A stretch of 54,889 nt of DNA from CAZFIM01 sp964519615 (GTDB lineage Bacteria > Chloroflexota > Dehalococcoidia > GIF9 > UBA5629). Each line of letters opens with the position of its first letter. The first letter of the stretch is position 1. The notes below the pieces were generated by a model. That model was not told where the DNA came from. It did no database searches and was given only the letters and a program-made list of their open reading frames with translations. Shown piece by piece: positions 16,919 through 26,526 of the stretch. Position numbers and translations under genes: made by a program. Location of the stretch: NCBI GenBank assembly GCA_964519615.1, contig CAZFIM010000008.1, positions 1-54,889 on the forward strand, given 5' to 3'.

Positions 16919-17446
16919 ATGATAGTCAAACTGGTGATATTCGCACTCGGAACAGCGGGCATCATCGTTGTTTCCCTCAAGTCAGCAGGCAGGCTGCGTT
17001 CCTACGGTCTGATCAGGTTCTTTGCCTTTGAGTCCATTCTGGCTCTGATCCTGTTCAACGTTGATTACTGGTTCCGTGCCCCCTTCTCAGCCCTGCAAAT
17101 ACTCTCATGGCTGGTCCTCATCGCCGCTATCGTCACGGTTTCCTGCGGTTACTATATGCTGGGCAAATACGGAAAGGCAAAGGACGCAATCGATGATACA
17201 CAGGTACTGATAACCGGAGGGATATACAGGTACATCCGCCATCCACTCTACAGCTCGCTGATCCTATTGTCTCTGGGGGTGTTTTTAAAGCAACTATCGC
17301 CCATCTCCATCGCGCTGACCGTGGCGGCAATCGCCCTGTCAGCAGCAATAGCCGTAATCGAGGAAAAGGAAGATGTGCGCAAGTTCGGTGACAGATACCG
17401 CCTGTACGCCGCAAAAACAAAACGGTTTATTCCGTTTGTAGTTTAG
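16919..17446 (+). CDS. Isoprenylcysteine carboxyl methyltransferase / phospholipid methyltransferase-like protein
   Basis: A 175-residue integral membrane protein with about five helices. The SAM-binding signature of the ICMT/PEMT superfamily is present: GIYRYIRHPLYSS near residues 101-113, followed by an EEKEDVRKFGDRY motif near the C-terminus. In bacteria these enzymes methylate phospholipids or other membrane substrates; the substrate here is unknown. There is no Shine-Dalgarno before the ATG, and a promoter ends seven bases upstream, so translation is probably leaderless. Confidence 0.83.
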   Translation: MIVKLVIFALGTAGIIVVSLKSAGRLRSYGLIRFFAFESILALILFNVDYWFRAPFSALQILSWLVLIAAIVTVSCGYYMLGKYGKAKDAIDDTQVLITGGIYRYIRHPLYSSLILLSLGVFLKQLSPISIALTVAAIALSAAIAVIEEKEDVRKFGDRYRLYAAKTKRFIPFVV

Positions 17447-17559
17447 GCTTATCTTCTACATTCGTTATATTTTACGGAGAGGCACCTGTTTCCCCTATCC
17501 CCTATTGCATACAAAAATATCTGCTTCGGCACTCATTTCGTGTGCCACTCGGGGCAAAT

Positions 17560-18369
17560 TTACAGCTTCTGACACACCGGGCAGAAATAGGTGCCACGGC
17601 CGGCGATGACGGTACGCTCCACCGGCCCCCCACACACCATGCACCTTTCACCCCTGCGGTGCGCCACCATAAAGCGGAAATGCGCCGTGCCGTTGGCCCC
17701 TTCGGGTGTACAGTAGTCACGCACGCTTGCTCCGCTATCCGCAATCGCCTGCGCAAGCACAGCGGTTATCGCCTTATGCAGCGCCGCTGCCTCCTTGCTT
17801 GTTATGCTGCCGGCGCTGCGGGCGGGGTGGATGCGGGCGCAAAAGAGCGCCTCATCAGCGTACATATTGCCGATTCCGGCGATAACGTTCTGATTTAATA
17901 TCACCGCTTTCACTGCGGCTGTGCGCCCCGAAAGCAACCCGGCAAGCGCCTCAGGGGTAAAATCATCACAGAGCGGCTCGATACCCAGCTTCCCCACCGC
18001 CTCCGCCTCTTCCCGCACCAGCCGGGCAGTGGCAAAGCGTCTGACATCATTGAATACCAATTGTATGCCGTGCTCGAAAAGGAAGACCGCACGGGCAAAA
18101 CGCGTTACTTCCACAGGCTCAAATAGAAGAGAGCCGGTCATCCTCAAGTGCAGCACCATAATATAGCCGCCGCTCAAGTGAAACAGCAGGTACTTGCCGC
18201 GCCGGGTGAGGTTCTCTATGCGCTTGCCGATAAGCAGGCGGCAGAACTCTTCCGTCTCCCTGCCCTGCACCAGCCTCGGCTCTCTCACCGCCACCGCTTT
18301 AAAGCGCCTGCCGATAAGGCGGGCGGCAAGCTCCTTTCGTATGGTCTCAACCTCTGGCAGTTCCGGCAT
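17560..18369 (-). CDS. mutM: Formamidopyrimidine-DNA glycosylase
   Basis: Bifunctional glycosylase/AP lyase that removes 8-oxoguanine and FaPy lesions. It begins MPELPEVET, so the catalytic Pro2 and Glu3 are present. The C-terminal zinc finger is C-x2-C-x16-C-x2-C with the DNA-binding Arg in AGRGTYF. At 269 residues it is complete. The ATG is one base after the polA stop, so the two genes form a tight operon for DNA repair and replication. Confidence 0.97.
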   Translation of the reverse strand: MPELPEVETIRKELAARLIGRRFKAVAVREPRLVQGRETEEFCRLLIGKRIENLTRRGKYLLFHLSGGYIMVLHLRMTGSLLFEPVEVTRFARAVFLFEHGIQLVFNDVRRFATARLVREEAEAVGKLGIEPLCDDFTPEALAGLLSGRTAAVKAVILNQNVIAGIGNMYADEALFCARIHPARSAGSITSKEAAALHKAITAVLAQAIADSGASVRDYCTPEGANGTAHFRFMVAHRRGERCMVCGGPVERTVIAGRGTYFCPVCQKL

Positions 18370-18370
18370 A

Positions 18371-21091
18371 CTAGCTCATCTCCCCCCAGTTAGGTCCTTT
18401 CTTGATATCTATCTTGAGCGGAACAGCGAGCGCAAGCGCCGAGGGCATCAGCTCCGCTACCAGCGCCTGGACCGTTTCTATCTCGTCCGGGTGCAGCTCG
18501 AACACGAGCTCATCGTGCACCTGCAGCAGCATCTTGCTGGCAAGCTTCCGCTGCTTCATCGCCTTGTGGAGATTTATCATAGCCACCTTGATAATATCGG
18601 CCGATGTGCCCTGTACGGGCATATTGACTGCCATGCGCTCGGCCGCCTCACGCACCTGTCGGTTGGATGAGTTAAGCCCGGCTACATAGCGGCGGCGCCC
18701 CAGCACGGTTTGCACATAGCCCAGCTTGCGCGCCTGCTCTTTTGTCCGCTCTATATATTTGCTCACGCCGGGGTATTTCTCAAAATAAGCTTTGATGAAC
18801 TCCTCAGCCTGCTGGCGGCTGAAATCGGTGGCCTGCTCCAGCCCGTAGCCGCTCATGCCGTAGATAACGCCAAAGTTGATGGTCTTGGCCGCCCGGCGCA
18901 TGGAGGGAGTAACCTCCTCTCGCGGTATATTGAAAACGCGGGCGGCGGTGGAGGTGTGAACATCCTCATCCCTGAGAAAGGTATCGATAAGCTCTTTATC
19001 GCCGGAGATATGAGCAAGCGCCCGCAGGTCTATCTGCGAGTAATCCGCTGAGAGCAGCGTCCAGCCCGGCCGGGCGATAACCGCCTGCCGTATCCTCCCG
19101 CCCATCTCGCTGCGGACAGGCAAATTCTGCAGGTTCGGCTCGCTCGATGAGAGCCTGCCGGTGGTGGTGCCCGTCTGGTTGAAGCTGGTATGTATCCTCC
19201 CCGTGGCCGGCTTAACGAGAGAAAGAAAGGCATCCACGTAGGTGGTCTTGAGCTTGGTTATCTGTCGGTAGCGTAAAAGCAGCTCTATGACGGGGTGAAC
19301 GCCTTTAAGCTCGTCCAGCGTGGAAGCGCCGGTGGAGTAGCCGCTTTTGGTCTTGCGCGAGGCCGGCAGCCCCAGCTCCTTGAACAAAATATCGGAAAGC
19401 TGCCTGGTGGAATTGATATTGAACTCATGCCCCACGGAAGCGTAGATATCCTTCTCCAGCCCCGCTATCTCCCTGCTCATCTCACCGGACATCTTCTCCA
19501 GCAGCCCTGTATCTATAGCCACTCCCGTCATCTCCATATCCATCAATAGCGGCACCAGCGGCATCTCCACATCATTGAACAGGTTCCACAGTCCTTCCTG
19601 TTTCAGCATGGGCTGGAACAACTCCTTTAAGCGCAGCGTCATATCGGCATCGGCGGCGGCGTAGCGGGCGGCATCCTCAATTGCCACCTGCGCCATCGAT
19701 ATCTGTTTGGAGCCGCTGCCGATAAGGTCGCTGATAGGCGTCATCTCAACACCCAGCTTATTGAAAGCAAGCGCCTTCAGCCCCAGCGATTTCTCTCCCG
19801 CGAGGTGAGCGGCTATCATGGTATCGAAGGCAAGATTGGCTGTCTGAATCCCGCTGCGGGCAAGCACGGTCATATCGTACTTGCCGTTCTGCGCCGTTTT
19901 GGCAATGCTTTCATCCTCCATGAGCGGTTTGATGTGGTCCACTACATCCGGCAGGGGGAGCTGGGTGACGGCGCTTAAGCCCAAATGTCCCACAGGTATA
20001 TAGCAGGCCTCTCCCGCCTTATACGAGAAAGAGAACCCCACGATCTGAGCTTCCATGGCATCAATGCCGGTTGTCTCCAGGTCGAATGCGAACTCCCCGG
20101 CTGACTCAAGCTCCCCGATAAGCTTATCCAGCGACCCGGCACTGCTCACAATAGTGTAGCTTGCCTCCCTTATCTCCGCACCTGCCGCCGCTGCAGGCTC
20201 CGCAGTTCCGCTATGATCCTCAGGAAGCTGCGCAAGCAGCCCCACGAACTCCAACTCCTTAAACAGGTCTATCACCTTTTGTCTATCGAAGAGCTGTACC
20301 CGGCACTTCTCAGGGGCAAGCTCCACCGGGGTATCCAGCATTATCGTCACAAGCTTTTTATTGATGAAGGCCTGTTCCTTTCCCTCAGTAAGCAGGTTTT
20401 TTACCCTCTCCGGGCTGACTTCGTCGATGCGTGCGTAAATCTCCTCCAGCGTACCGAACTGATCCAGCAGCTTTGCCGCCGTCTTCTCACCGATACCCCG
20501 CACTCCCTTGATGTTATCTGAGGAATCGCCCATCAGTGCTTTCAGGTCTATGAGCTGCGAGGGAGCAAGGCCGTAGCGCTCTTTCACTTTCTCTTCATCA
20601 TATATTACGGTATCGCTGAACCCCTTGCGCGGGACCATAACGTTTACTGATGAAGTCACCACCTGCAGCATATCGTTATCTCCGGTGGCAATAAGCGTAT
20701 CTATCCGGCTCTGTCCTGCCTGGCGGCTCAAACTTCCCAGTATATCATCCGCCTCATAGCCGTCCAGCTCGAAAACGGGCATCCCCATAGCCTCCGCCAG
20801 TTGATGAACGCGCCCGATCTGGCTTATCAGCTCCGGAGGCGTGGGCGGACGCTGGGCCTTGTAGTCTTTGTACTGCTCATGTCTGAAGGTGGGAGCGTGC
20901 CTGTCGAAGGCTACCGCCCAGTACTCCGGCTTTACCTCTCTGAGCAGCTTGAGCAACGTGCTGGCAAACCCGCGTACGGCATTGACCACCTCACCCGTAC
21001 GGGAGACGGTAAGGGGCGGCAGGGCATGAAAAGCGCGGTGAACCAGCGCATTGCCGTCCAGCAGGAGAATGACCGGTTTTTTTGAAGTCAT
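18371..21091 (-). CDS. polA: DNA polymerase I
   Basis: A 906-residue polymerase with three domains. The N-terminal ~290 residues form the 5'-3' exonuclease (LLLDGNALVHRAFHAL, GYEADDILG). The middle 3'-5' exonuclease keeps its catalytic residues: DLETTG (Exo I), NGKYD (Exo II) and YAAADAD (Exo III), so proofreading is probably active; many bacterial PolA proteins have lost it. The C-terminal polymerase has SADYSQIDLR, RRAAKTINFGVIYG and QVHDELVFE. It acts in Okazaki fragment maturation and repair. mutM follows after one base. Confidence 0.98.
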   Translation of the reverse strand: MTSKKPVILLLDGNALVHRAFHALPPLTVSRTGEVVNAVRGFASTLLKLLREVKPEYWAVAFDRHAPTFRHEQYKDYKAQRPPTPPELISQIGRVHQLAEAMGMPVFELDGYEADDILGSLSRQAGQSRIDTLIATGDNDMLQVVTSSVNVMVPRKGFSDTVIYDEEKVKERYGLAPSQLIDLKALMGDSSDNIKGVRGIGEKTAAKLLDQFGTLEEIYARIDEVSPERVKNLLTEGKEQAFINKKLVTIMLDTPVELAPEKCRVQLFDRQKVIDLFKELEFVGLLAQLPEDHSGTAEPAAAAGAEIREASYTIVSSAGSLDKLIGELESAGEFAFDLETTGIDAMEAQIVGFSFSYKAGEACYIPVGHLGLSAVTQLPLPDVVDHIKPLMEDESIAKTAQNGKYDMTVLARSGIQTANLAFDTMIAAHLAGEKSLGLKALAFNKLGVEMTPISDLIGSGSKQISMAQVAIEDAARYAAADADMTLRLKELFQPMLKQEGLWNLFNDVEMPLVPLLMDMEMTGVAIDTGLLEKMSGEMSREIAGLEKDIYASVGHEFNINSTRQLSDILFKELGLPASRKTKSGYSTGASTLDELKGVHPVIELLLRYRQITKLKTTYVDAFLSLVKPATGRIHTSFNQTGTTTGRLSSSEPNLQNLPVRSEMGGRIRQAVIARPGWTLLSADYSQIDLRALAHISGDKELIDTFLRDEDVHTSTAARVFNIPREEVTPSMRRAAKTINFGVIYGMSGYGLEQATDFSRQQAEEFIKAYFEKYPGVSKYIERTKEQARKLGYVQTVLGRRRYVAGLNSSNRQVREAAERMAVNMPVQGTSADIIKVAMINLHKAMKQRKLASKMLLQVHDELVFELHPDEIETVQALVAELMPSALALAVPLKIDIKKGPNWGEMS

Positions 21092-21155
21092 AACTGGAGT
21101 TTATCCTTTCATAATGATACAATTCAAATTCATTATATTACCATATTGACAATCA

Positions 21156-21164
21156 TGCTATACT
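21156..21164 (+). promoter_or_regulatory. Extended -10 promoter of argF
   Basis: TGC followed by TATACT (21159-21164). A TTGACA at 21146-21151 is only seven bases away and cannot serve as its -35. The transcription start would be near 21171, about 20 bases before the ATG. Confidence 0.5.
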
Positions 21165-21190
21165 GAACTGCGCTTCGGGGAGAAGTGTAA

Positions 21191-22120
21191 ATGAACGTAA
21201 AACATTTAATTTCCATATCAGACCTCAGCTCGGAACAGGCCAAACTGCTCATCTATGACGCCGCCGCTATGAAGAAAGGCGGCGCAAGCCGGGTGCTGGA
21301 GGGCAAAGTACTGGCACTGGTGTTCGAGAAACCATCCCTGCGCACGCGCGTCAGCTTCGATATCGCCATACATCAACTGGGAGGCTACTGCCTGTACCTT
21401 TCCCCGCAGGAGGTGGGGCTGGGCACAAGGGAGCCTGTGCCGGATGTGGCGCGTGTGCTGGGCCGCTATCTGGACGGCATTGTCGCCCGCACCTTCGCTC
21501 ACCAGACGGTGAGGACGTTCGCCCAGTATGCCGGCATACCGGTTATCAACGCCCTTTCAGACTGGGAGCATCCCTGTCAGGCTCTGGCCGATATGCTCAC
21601 CATCTTCGAAAAGAAGGGAAAACTGCAAGGGCTTAACCTGACCTATGTGGGAGACGGCAATAATGTGGCCAACAGCCTTGTTCTGGCCGCTGCTCTATTG
21701 GGTATGAATTTTACCATAGCGGCTCCAACGGGTTATGAGCTGAATAACCGCATCCTGCGCCAGGCGCAGGACTTTGCCAGCCGCAGCGGCAGCACCATAA
21801 TGATGACAGCGGATCCTCGTCAGGCGGTAAAAGCAGCAGATATCATTTATACGGACGTATGGACCAGCATGGGACAGGAAGATGAAGCTGCCAGACGCCG
21901 GCATGCGTTCGCCAGCTATCAGGTGGGCGCAGAGCTGCTGGAAGCGGCGCCTCAGGGCGTGCTGTTCATGCACCCGCTGCCTGCCCATCAGGGAGAAGAG
22001 ATCGCCTCCGGCCTGCTTGAGCATCCCAGCTCCGTGGTATTCGACCAGGCGGAAAACCGCCTGCACATCCAGAAAGCAATACTGGTTGATATTTTCAGGG
22101 ACGCTGGACGGGGCATATAG
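21191..22120 (+). CDS. argF: Ornithine carbamoyltransferase
   Basis: Converts ornithine and carbamoyl phosphate to citrulline in arginine synthesis. Motifs are SLRTR (residues 49-53, carbamoyl phosphate binding), HPCQ (127-130) and the ornithine-specific DVWTSMG (222-228). At 309 residues it is full length. The usual HCLP ornithine-site motif reads HPLP here (261-264), so its Cys is replaced by Pro, as in aspartate carbamoyltransferases; the SMG motif still argues for ornithine. GGGGAG lies upstream of the ATG. No other arginine gene is adjacent. Confidence 0.9.
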   Translation: MNVKHLISISDLSSEQAKLLIYDAAAMKKGGASRVLEGKVLALVFEKPSLRTRVSFDIAIHQLGGYCLYLSPQEVGLGTREPVPDVARVLGRYLDGIVARTFAHQTVRTFAQYAGIPVINALSDWEHPCQALADMLTIFEKKGKLQGLNLTYVGDGNNVANSLVLAAALLGMNFTIAAPTGYELNNRILRQAQDFASRSGSTIMMTADPRQAVKAADIIYTDVWTSMGQEDEAARRRHAFASYQVGAELLEAAPQGVLFMHPLPAHQGEEIASGLLEHPSSVVFDQAENRLHIQKAILVDIFRDAGRGI

Positions 22121-22190
22121 CGCAGTGATATGCTGTAAAGTAAGCGGGGGGGCGGAGGATCTTCGCATGATCGCCGGTTAGCAACAAATA

Positions 22191-23534
22191 ATGAATCCTG
22201 TTATCGCTGTTATAGGAAGAGCCAATGTAGGCAAGTCTACTCTGTTCAACCGGCTGGTGGGAAGCCGCATAGCCATCGTTGAAGACATGCCCGGTACCAC
22301 CCGTGACCGCATTGCCGCGGATATCTCTCTGGACGATAAAGAGGTAACGCTTGTCGACACCGGCGGAATGGACCCTTTTCCTGATTCGCCCATCGCAGAA
22401 AAAACCAACCTGCAGGTAGCCGCCGCTATTGCCGATGCCGATATCATTATCTTTCTGGTGGATATCAGAGCCGGCATCGTGGCAACAGATTGGGAGATTG
22501 CGGAAAAGCTGCGTAAATATGAAAAACCCATCATTCTGGCAGCCAATAAGGCAGATAGCTTCGCGATGGAAAGCCACATAAACGAGTTCTATCAGCTCGG
22601 TCTGGGAACTCCGATTGCAGTAAGCGCCCAACACGGCAAAGGCGCTGCCGATATACTGGACAGAATAGCTGAACTACTGCCGGAGGTGGAGACTGAGGTC
22701 AGGGACAGCAATATGCCTGGACTGGCACTGCTGGGCCGTCCCAATGTAGGTAAATCGATGCTGCTCAACGCCATGGTAGGCCAGGAGCGCTCTATTGTGG
22801 ATTCCACAGCCGGCACCACCCGGGACGCCATAGATACCATTTACAACTATCAGGACCGGGATATTTTGTTAATCGATACAGCGGGTATCAGGAGGCGCGG
22901 GCGTGTAGAAATGGGGCTGGAGTACTACAGCCTCATCCGTTCGCTGCGCGCCATCAACCGCTGCGATATCGCGCTCCTTGTTACCGATGCCAGCGAGTTT
23001 ATTACAGCCCAGGATATACACATAGCAGGATACATCAAAGAGGCCTATAAAGGTATGGTGCTGGTCATCAACAAGTGGGACCTTGTCCCGGACATGGGAA
23101 AGGCCCAATTCGTTGAGCATGTCAGGAAACATATGAAATTTGCCTCACACGTACCGGTAGTGTTTACCTCTGCGCTCCATAATACCGGCGTGGACGGCAT
23201 TATGCCTCTGGTTATGCAGATATGGGAGGAGAGACACAAACAACTGCCCAATTCCGTGATAGACAAACTGGTCCAGGACGCGGTCATCTCCCATGCCACA
23301 CCGCGCAAAGGCAACAGGAGGCTGGATATCATACGCGCCTATCAGGACGGCATCAATCCGCCCAGCTTCTCATTCCTGGTCAATGATCCGGCACTGGCGC
23401 ATTTCTCCTACCAGCGCTATCTTGAGAACAGAATACGGCAGACATTCGGCTTCTCCGGTACCTCCCTGCGGCTTTTCTTCAAGAAAGCCCCACGCAGAAG
23501 ACCGCCAAAACAGGGAGAACGCACTACGTCATGA
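22191..23534 (+). CDS. der: Ribosome biogenesis GTPase Der (EngA)
   Basis: Double GTPase required for maturation of the 50S subunit. It has two tandem G domains with P-loops GRANVGKST near the N-terminus and GRPNVGKSM near residue 181, each with an NKxD element (NKAD, NKWD). A C-terminal KH-like domain follows. The 447-residue length is standard. The start has a poor Shine-Dalgarno. It overlaps plsY by four bases (ATGA), followed closely by gpsA, so cell growth and membrane-lipid genes are co-transcribed. Confidence 0.97.
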   Translation: MNPVIAVIGRANVGKSTLFNRLVGSRIAIVEDMPGTTRDRIAADISLDDKEVTLVDTGGMDPFPDSPIAEKTNLQVAAAIADADIIIFLVDIRAGIVATDWEIAEKLRKYEKPIILAANKADSFAMESHINEFYQLGLGTPIAVSAQHGKGAADILDRIAELLPEVETEVRDSNMPGLALLGRPNVGKSMLLNAMVGQERSIVDSTAGTTRDAIDTIYNYQDRDILLIDTAGIRRRGRVEMGLEYYSLIRSLRAINRCDIALLVTDASEFITAQDIHIAGYIKEAYKGMVLVINKWDLVPDMGKAQFVEHVRKHMKFASHVPVVFTSALHNTGVDGIMPLVMQIWEERHKQLPNSVIDKLVQDAVISHATPRKGNRRLDIIRAYQDGINPPSFSFLVNDPALAHFSYQRYLENRIRQTFGFSGTSLRLFFKKAPRRRPPKQGERTTS

Positions 23535-24217
23535 TAATTGGAAAGCTGGTCGGCATCGTAGTTCTTTCCTATTTGATCGGTGCAATACCGTTTGCCATGC
23601 TCATAGGCTGGTGGATAGGAAGGCTCGATATCACCAAACACGGAAGCGGGAATATCGGCGGCACCAATGTCATGCGCACAGTAGGGACCAAAGAAGGAAT
23701 GCTGGTGATTGTGCTGGATATCGGCAAGGCCGTCGCCGCCGTGGTGCTGGCAAAAGCGATAATGGGAGCGGATGTCCTGCCGGTGGCCAACCAGGTGATT
23801 AATTGGCAGTTCGCACAGGTGTTGGCTGCTACCGGCGCCATTATCGGCCACAACTGGTCTGTGTTCGCCATGATGAGAGGAGGCAAAGGGGTCGCGGTCT
23901 ATTTCGGCGGCTGGCTGGCCATTAACCCCTACGTGGCGATAGCCGGAGGTATCGTAGTGATAATAACGGTTCTAATAAGCAAATATATGTCTCTTGGCTC
24001 GATACTGGGCTCATTGACGATACTCATACTCCTCTCCATATTGACCGTACTGCCTCAATTCGATATCGCCTATGTGTACCTTGTTTACAGCCTTATCGCG
24101 GCTGTGATTATCATTGTACAGCACCGCAGCAATATATCCCGTCTGCAGAACGGCACGGAAAGGTCCGTCTATAAAAAAGAGGGTAAAGAGGGTAAGCAGA
24201 ATACCGCCTCTCATTAA
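23531..24217 (+). CDS. plsY: Glycerol-3-phosphate acyltransferase PlsY
   Basis: Membrane enzyme that transfers an acyl group from acyl-phosphate to the sn-1 position of glycerol-3-phosphate, the first step of phospholipid synthesis. Conserved elements are SGNIGGTNVMRT, and GHNWSVF followed by RGGKGVA, with GSIPFA-like GAIPFA in helix 1. About six membrane helices are seen. At 228 residues it is slightly longer than usual because of a basic C-terminal tail. It overlaps der by four bases and is followed by gpsA, which supplies its substrate. This is a functional pair. Confidence 0.95.
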   Translation: MIIGKLVGIVVLSYLIGAIPFAMLIGWWIGRLDITKHGSGNIGGTNVMRTVGTKEGMLVIVLDIGKAVAAVVLAKAIMGADVLPVANQVINWQFAQVLAATGAIIGHNWSVFAMMRGGKGVAVYFGGWLAINPYVAIAGGIVVIITVLISKYMSLGSILGSLTILILLSILTVLPQFDIAYVYLVYSLIAAVIIIVQHRSNISRLQNGTERSVYKKEGKEGKQNTASH

Positions 24218-24240
24218 CAGGGGAAAGGAGTCTAGATCTG

Positions 24241-25230
24241 ATGACTGATGCTACCGTGATCGGCGCTACCACCTGGGGCAATACCATTGCCCGGGTACTG
24301 GCGGGCAAGGGCATCGATACCAGAGTATGGACCCGGACTAAAGAGCGTACGCAGGAGCTTATCAAAGAACAGCGCAAACTGCCTGCCGATACCGCCCATA
24401 CCAGCACCCTGCACTTTACCAGCAATATAGAGGAGGCGCTCGATGCGTCCGGCTTTTTCATCATCGCCATGCCGGCTCAGCGTCTGCGCGAGACGGTTAT
24501 TCAGATTAAAAAACATATACGTCCGGATATGACAGCGGTGAGCCTGGCAAAGGGGCTGGAAGCTGAAAGCGGCAAGCGTATGTCGCAGATAATCGCAGAG
24601 GAAACACCGCTCACAGAGGACAATATCTGCGTACTATCAGGACCCAACCTTTCTCAGGAGATAAACAGGGGGCTGCCTGCTACGGCTATTGTGGCCGGGA
24701 CAAGCCTCAGTGCGGTGGAAAAAGCGCGTGCCCTCTTCAATGCCAGCAACTTCACCGTCTTTCCCAGCGGTGATATTATCGGAGTGGAGCTGTGCGGCGC
24801 TCTCAAGAACGTGGTTGCGCTGGGTGCGGGTATGGTAGACGGGCTGGGGCTGGGCAATAATGCCAAGGCTACTTTTATCACCATGGGATGGGAAGAGATT
24901 ACCTCCCTCGGTACAGCGCTGGGCGCACAATCCGCTACTTTCTACGGCTTGGCCGGGCTGGGCGACCTTATCACCACCTGTGCCGGATCGATGAGCAGAA
25001 ATCACTACGTGGGCAGAGAAGTTGCCAGCGGCCGTTCGCTGGCTGAGGTCAAAGCATCCATGTCTAATATCGCCGAAGGCATAGACACCACCATAGCCGC
25101 AATGCGTCTGGCATGCAAGATGGGGATAGACTGCCCTATTATACAGCTTATCTATCAGGTGCTTTTCGAAGCTCTGCCGCCGTTGGAGATAGCCAGAAGA
25201 TTTGAGGAAGGGCTCAAGTCCTACCGTTAA
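24241..25230 (+). CDS. gpsA: Glycerol-3-phosphate dehydrogenase [NAD(P)+]
   Basis: Makes sn-glycerol-3-phosphate from dihydroxyacetone phosphate for lipid synthesis. The N-terminal dinucleotide-binding motif reads GATTWGNT instead of the usual GAGSWGTA, but its key Gly and Trp-Gly are kept. The catalytic region has CGALKNVVALGAGMVDGLG with the active-site Lys, and GLAGLGDLITTC. The length of 329 residues is normal. AAAGGAG lies ten bases upstream. It is convergent with dnaJ; only 39 bp separate them. Confidence 0.96.
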   Translation: MTDATVIGATTWGNTIARVLAGKGIDTRVWTRTKERTQELIKEQRKLPADTAHTSTLHFTSNIEEALDASGFFIIAMPAQRLRETVIQIKKHIRPDMTAVSLAKGLEAESGKRMSQIIAEETPLTEDNICVLSGPNLSQEINRGLPATAIVAGTSLSAVEKARALFNASNFTVFPSGDIIGVELCGALKNVVALGAGMVDGLGLGNNAKATFITMGWEEITSLGTALGAQSATFYGLAGLGDLITTCAGSMSRNHYVGREVASGRSLAEVKASMSNIAEGIDTTIAAMRLACKMGIDCPIIQLIYQVLFEALPPLEIARRFEEGLKSYR

Positions 25231-25269
25231 AATACGGAAGCAGTCAAGGCACCCGTATCCGCATACATG

Positions 25270-26349
25270 CTAAGACTGTCCGGGTATGTCCTGTTTGGGC
25301 AGTACCTTTGCCAGCTCTTCCAGCGCGGCGCGTTGCTCTTTAGTGAGACGCTCGGGAGTCATTACGTTAACGCCGATGAGCTGATCCCCTCTTCCTTTGC
25401 CGTCGGGGCGGGGTACGCCTTTGCCTTTGAGCGTGAATATCTTGCGGTTCTGCGTTCCAGCGGGTATCTTGAGCGTAGCTTTCCCGTCCACGGTCGGTAC
25501 TTCGATCTCGTCTCCTAACGCAGCCTGAGCGAAATTGATAGGCAATTCATAGAAGATATCGAAGCCGTCGCGTTTGAAATACTTGTGTCCGCCGACAGCA
25601 AAAGTAATATATACATCGCCGGGGCTGCCGCCGTACAGGCCGGCCTGGCCTTCACCCCTGAGGCGCAGATGGTAATTCTCGTCTACTCCTGCCGGTATGG
25701 TAACATTAAGCTTCCGTTTTGTTTTTTCTCTGCCTTTGCCCTTGCAGTACGGACAGGGGTCATTGATCACCGTTCCCTCGCCGTTGCAGCGCGGACAGGC
25801 GACCTCCTGAATAAAACGGCCGAAGATGCTCTGCTGCGTTCTGCGCACGCGGCCTTTTCCATTGCATTCCGTGCACTTTTCCGGGTTGGTGCCGGGTTTG
25901 CACCCTATACCGTTGCATACGGAGCACACCTCAATACGGGAGATCTCCACCTCTTTCTCGACACCGAAAACGGCCTCCTCAAAGGTCAAATTGAGGCGGC
26001 CCTGAATATCTTCCCCTTTACGCGGTGCGCGTCGGTCCGTTGCCGAGGACATCCCTCCACCAAAGAAGGCCTCAAAGATATCGCCCATACCGAATCCGAA
26101 ATTATCGAATCCTCCCGCCCAATCGGAATCCACCACTCTACCGTAGGTATCATATGAACGGCGCTTCTCCGCATTGGAGAGCACCTCATAGGCTTCGTTG
26201 ACCTGTTTGAAGCGCTCCTCAGCGTCGGCTTCCTTATTGCGGTCCGGATGACATTCGAAAGCAAGCTTGCGAAACGCTTTTTTTATCTCTTCCTGAGTTG
26301 CATTTCTGGATACGCCCAGGATATCGTAATAATCTTTTTCTGCTCTCAT
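25270..26349 (-). CDS. dnaJ: Chaperone DnaJ (Hsp40, type I)
   Basis: Co-chaperone that delivers substrates to DnaK. It has an N-terminal J domain with HPD at residues ~34-36. A short Gly/Phe region follows (GGFDNFGFGMGDIFEAFFGG). The zinc-binding domain has four CxxCxGxG motifs (CSVCNGIG, CTECNGKG, CPRCNGEG, CPYCKGKG), and the C-terminal substrate domain completes the 359 residues. It is separated from the hrcA-grpE-dnaK operon by 21 kb and lies on the opposite strand. No CIRCE was found before it, so it may be constitutive or differently regulated. Confidence 0.95.
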   Translation of the reverse strand: MRAEKDYYDILGVSRNATQEEIKKAFRKLAFECHPDRNKEADAEERFKQVNEAYEVLSNAEKRRSYDTYGRVVDSDWAGGFDNFGFGMGDIFEAFFGGGMSSATDRRAPRKGEDIQGRLNLTFEEAVFGVEKEVEISRIEVCSVCNGIGCKPGTNPEKCTECNGKGRVRRTQQSIFGRFIQEVACPRCNGEGTVINDPCPYCKGKGREKTKRKLNVTIPAGVDENYHLRLRGEGQAGLYGGSPGDVYITFAVGGHKYFKRDGFDIFYELPINFAQAALGDEIEVPTVDGKATLKIPAGTQNRKIFTLKGKGVPRPDGKGRGDQLIGVNVMTPERLTKEQRAALEELAKVLPKQDIPGQS

Positions 26350-26372
26350 ATAATAGTTAACCTCAACCTTTT

Positions 26373-26402
26373 ATTGTATCGAATAACTGCAACAGGTGGC
26401 AA
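26373..26402 (-). promoter_or_regulatory. Promoter of dnaJ
   Basis: On the minus strand, TTGCCA (26397-26402), 18 bp, TACAAT (26373-26378). The ATG lies about 24 bp downstream. No CIRCE or HAIR-like repeat overlaps it. Confidence 0.5.
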
Positions 26403-26526
26403 GTATTCCTGCTGTCATCCCCCGCTATACTTTGGTCACGGTACGCACTAACTCCTTAGTCGTACCCGATGGTTTCATGAGTGTACTTCAGTACAAATTT
26501 GTCCCACCCGCCGTAGTGATGTATGA

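Noticed and set aside
18402..21085. Long plus-strand open frames inside polA and other genes
   Set aside because: They are antisense shadows of clearly conserved proteins; they lack Shine-Dalgarno sites and domain features.
21146..21151. TTGACA as -35 of argF
   Set aside because: Only seven bases separate it from TATACT; the extended -10 explains the promoter better.
25231..25269. ATACGG...CCGTAT as a terminator between gpsA and dnaJ
   Set aside because: Six-base arms around a long loop with no T-run on either strand.
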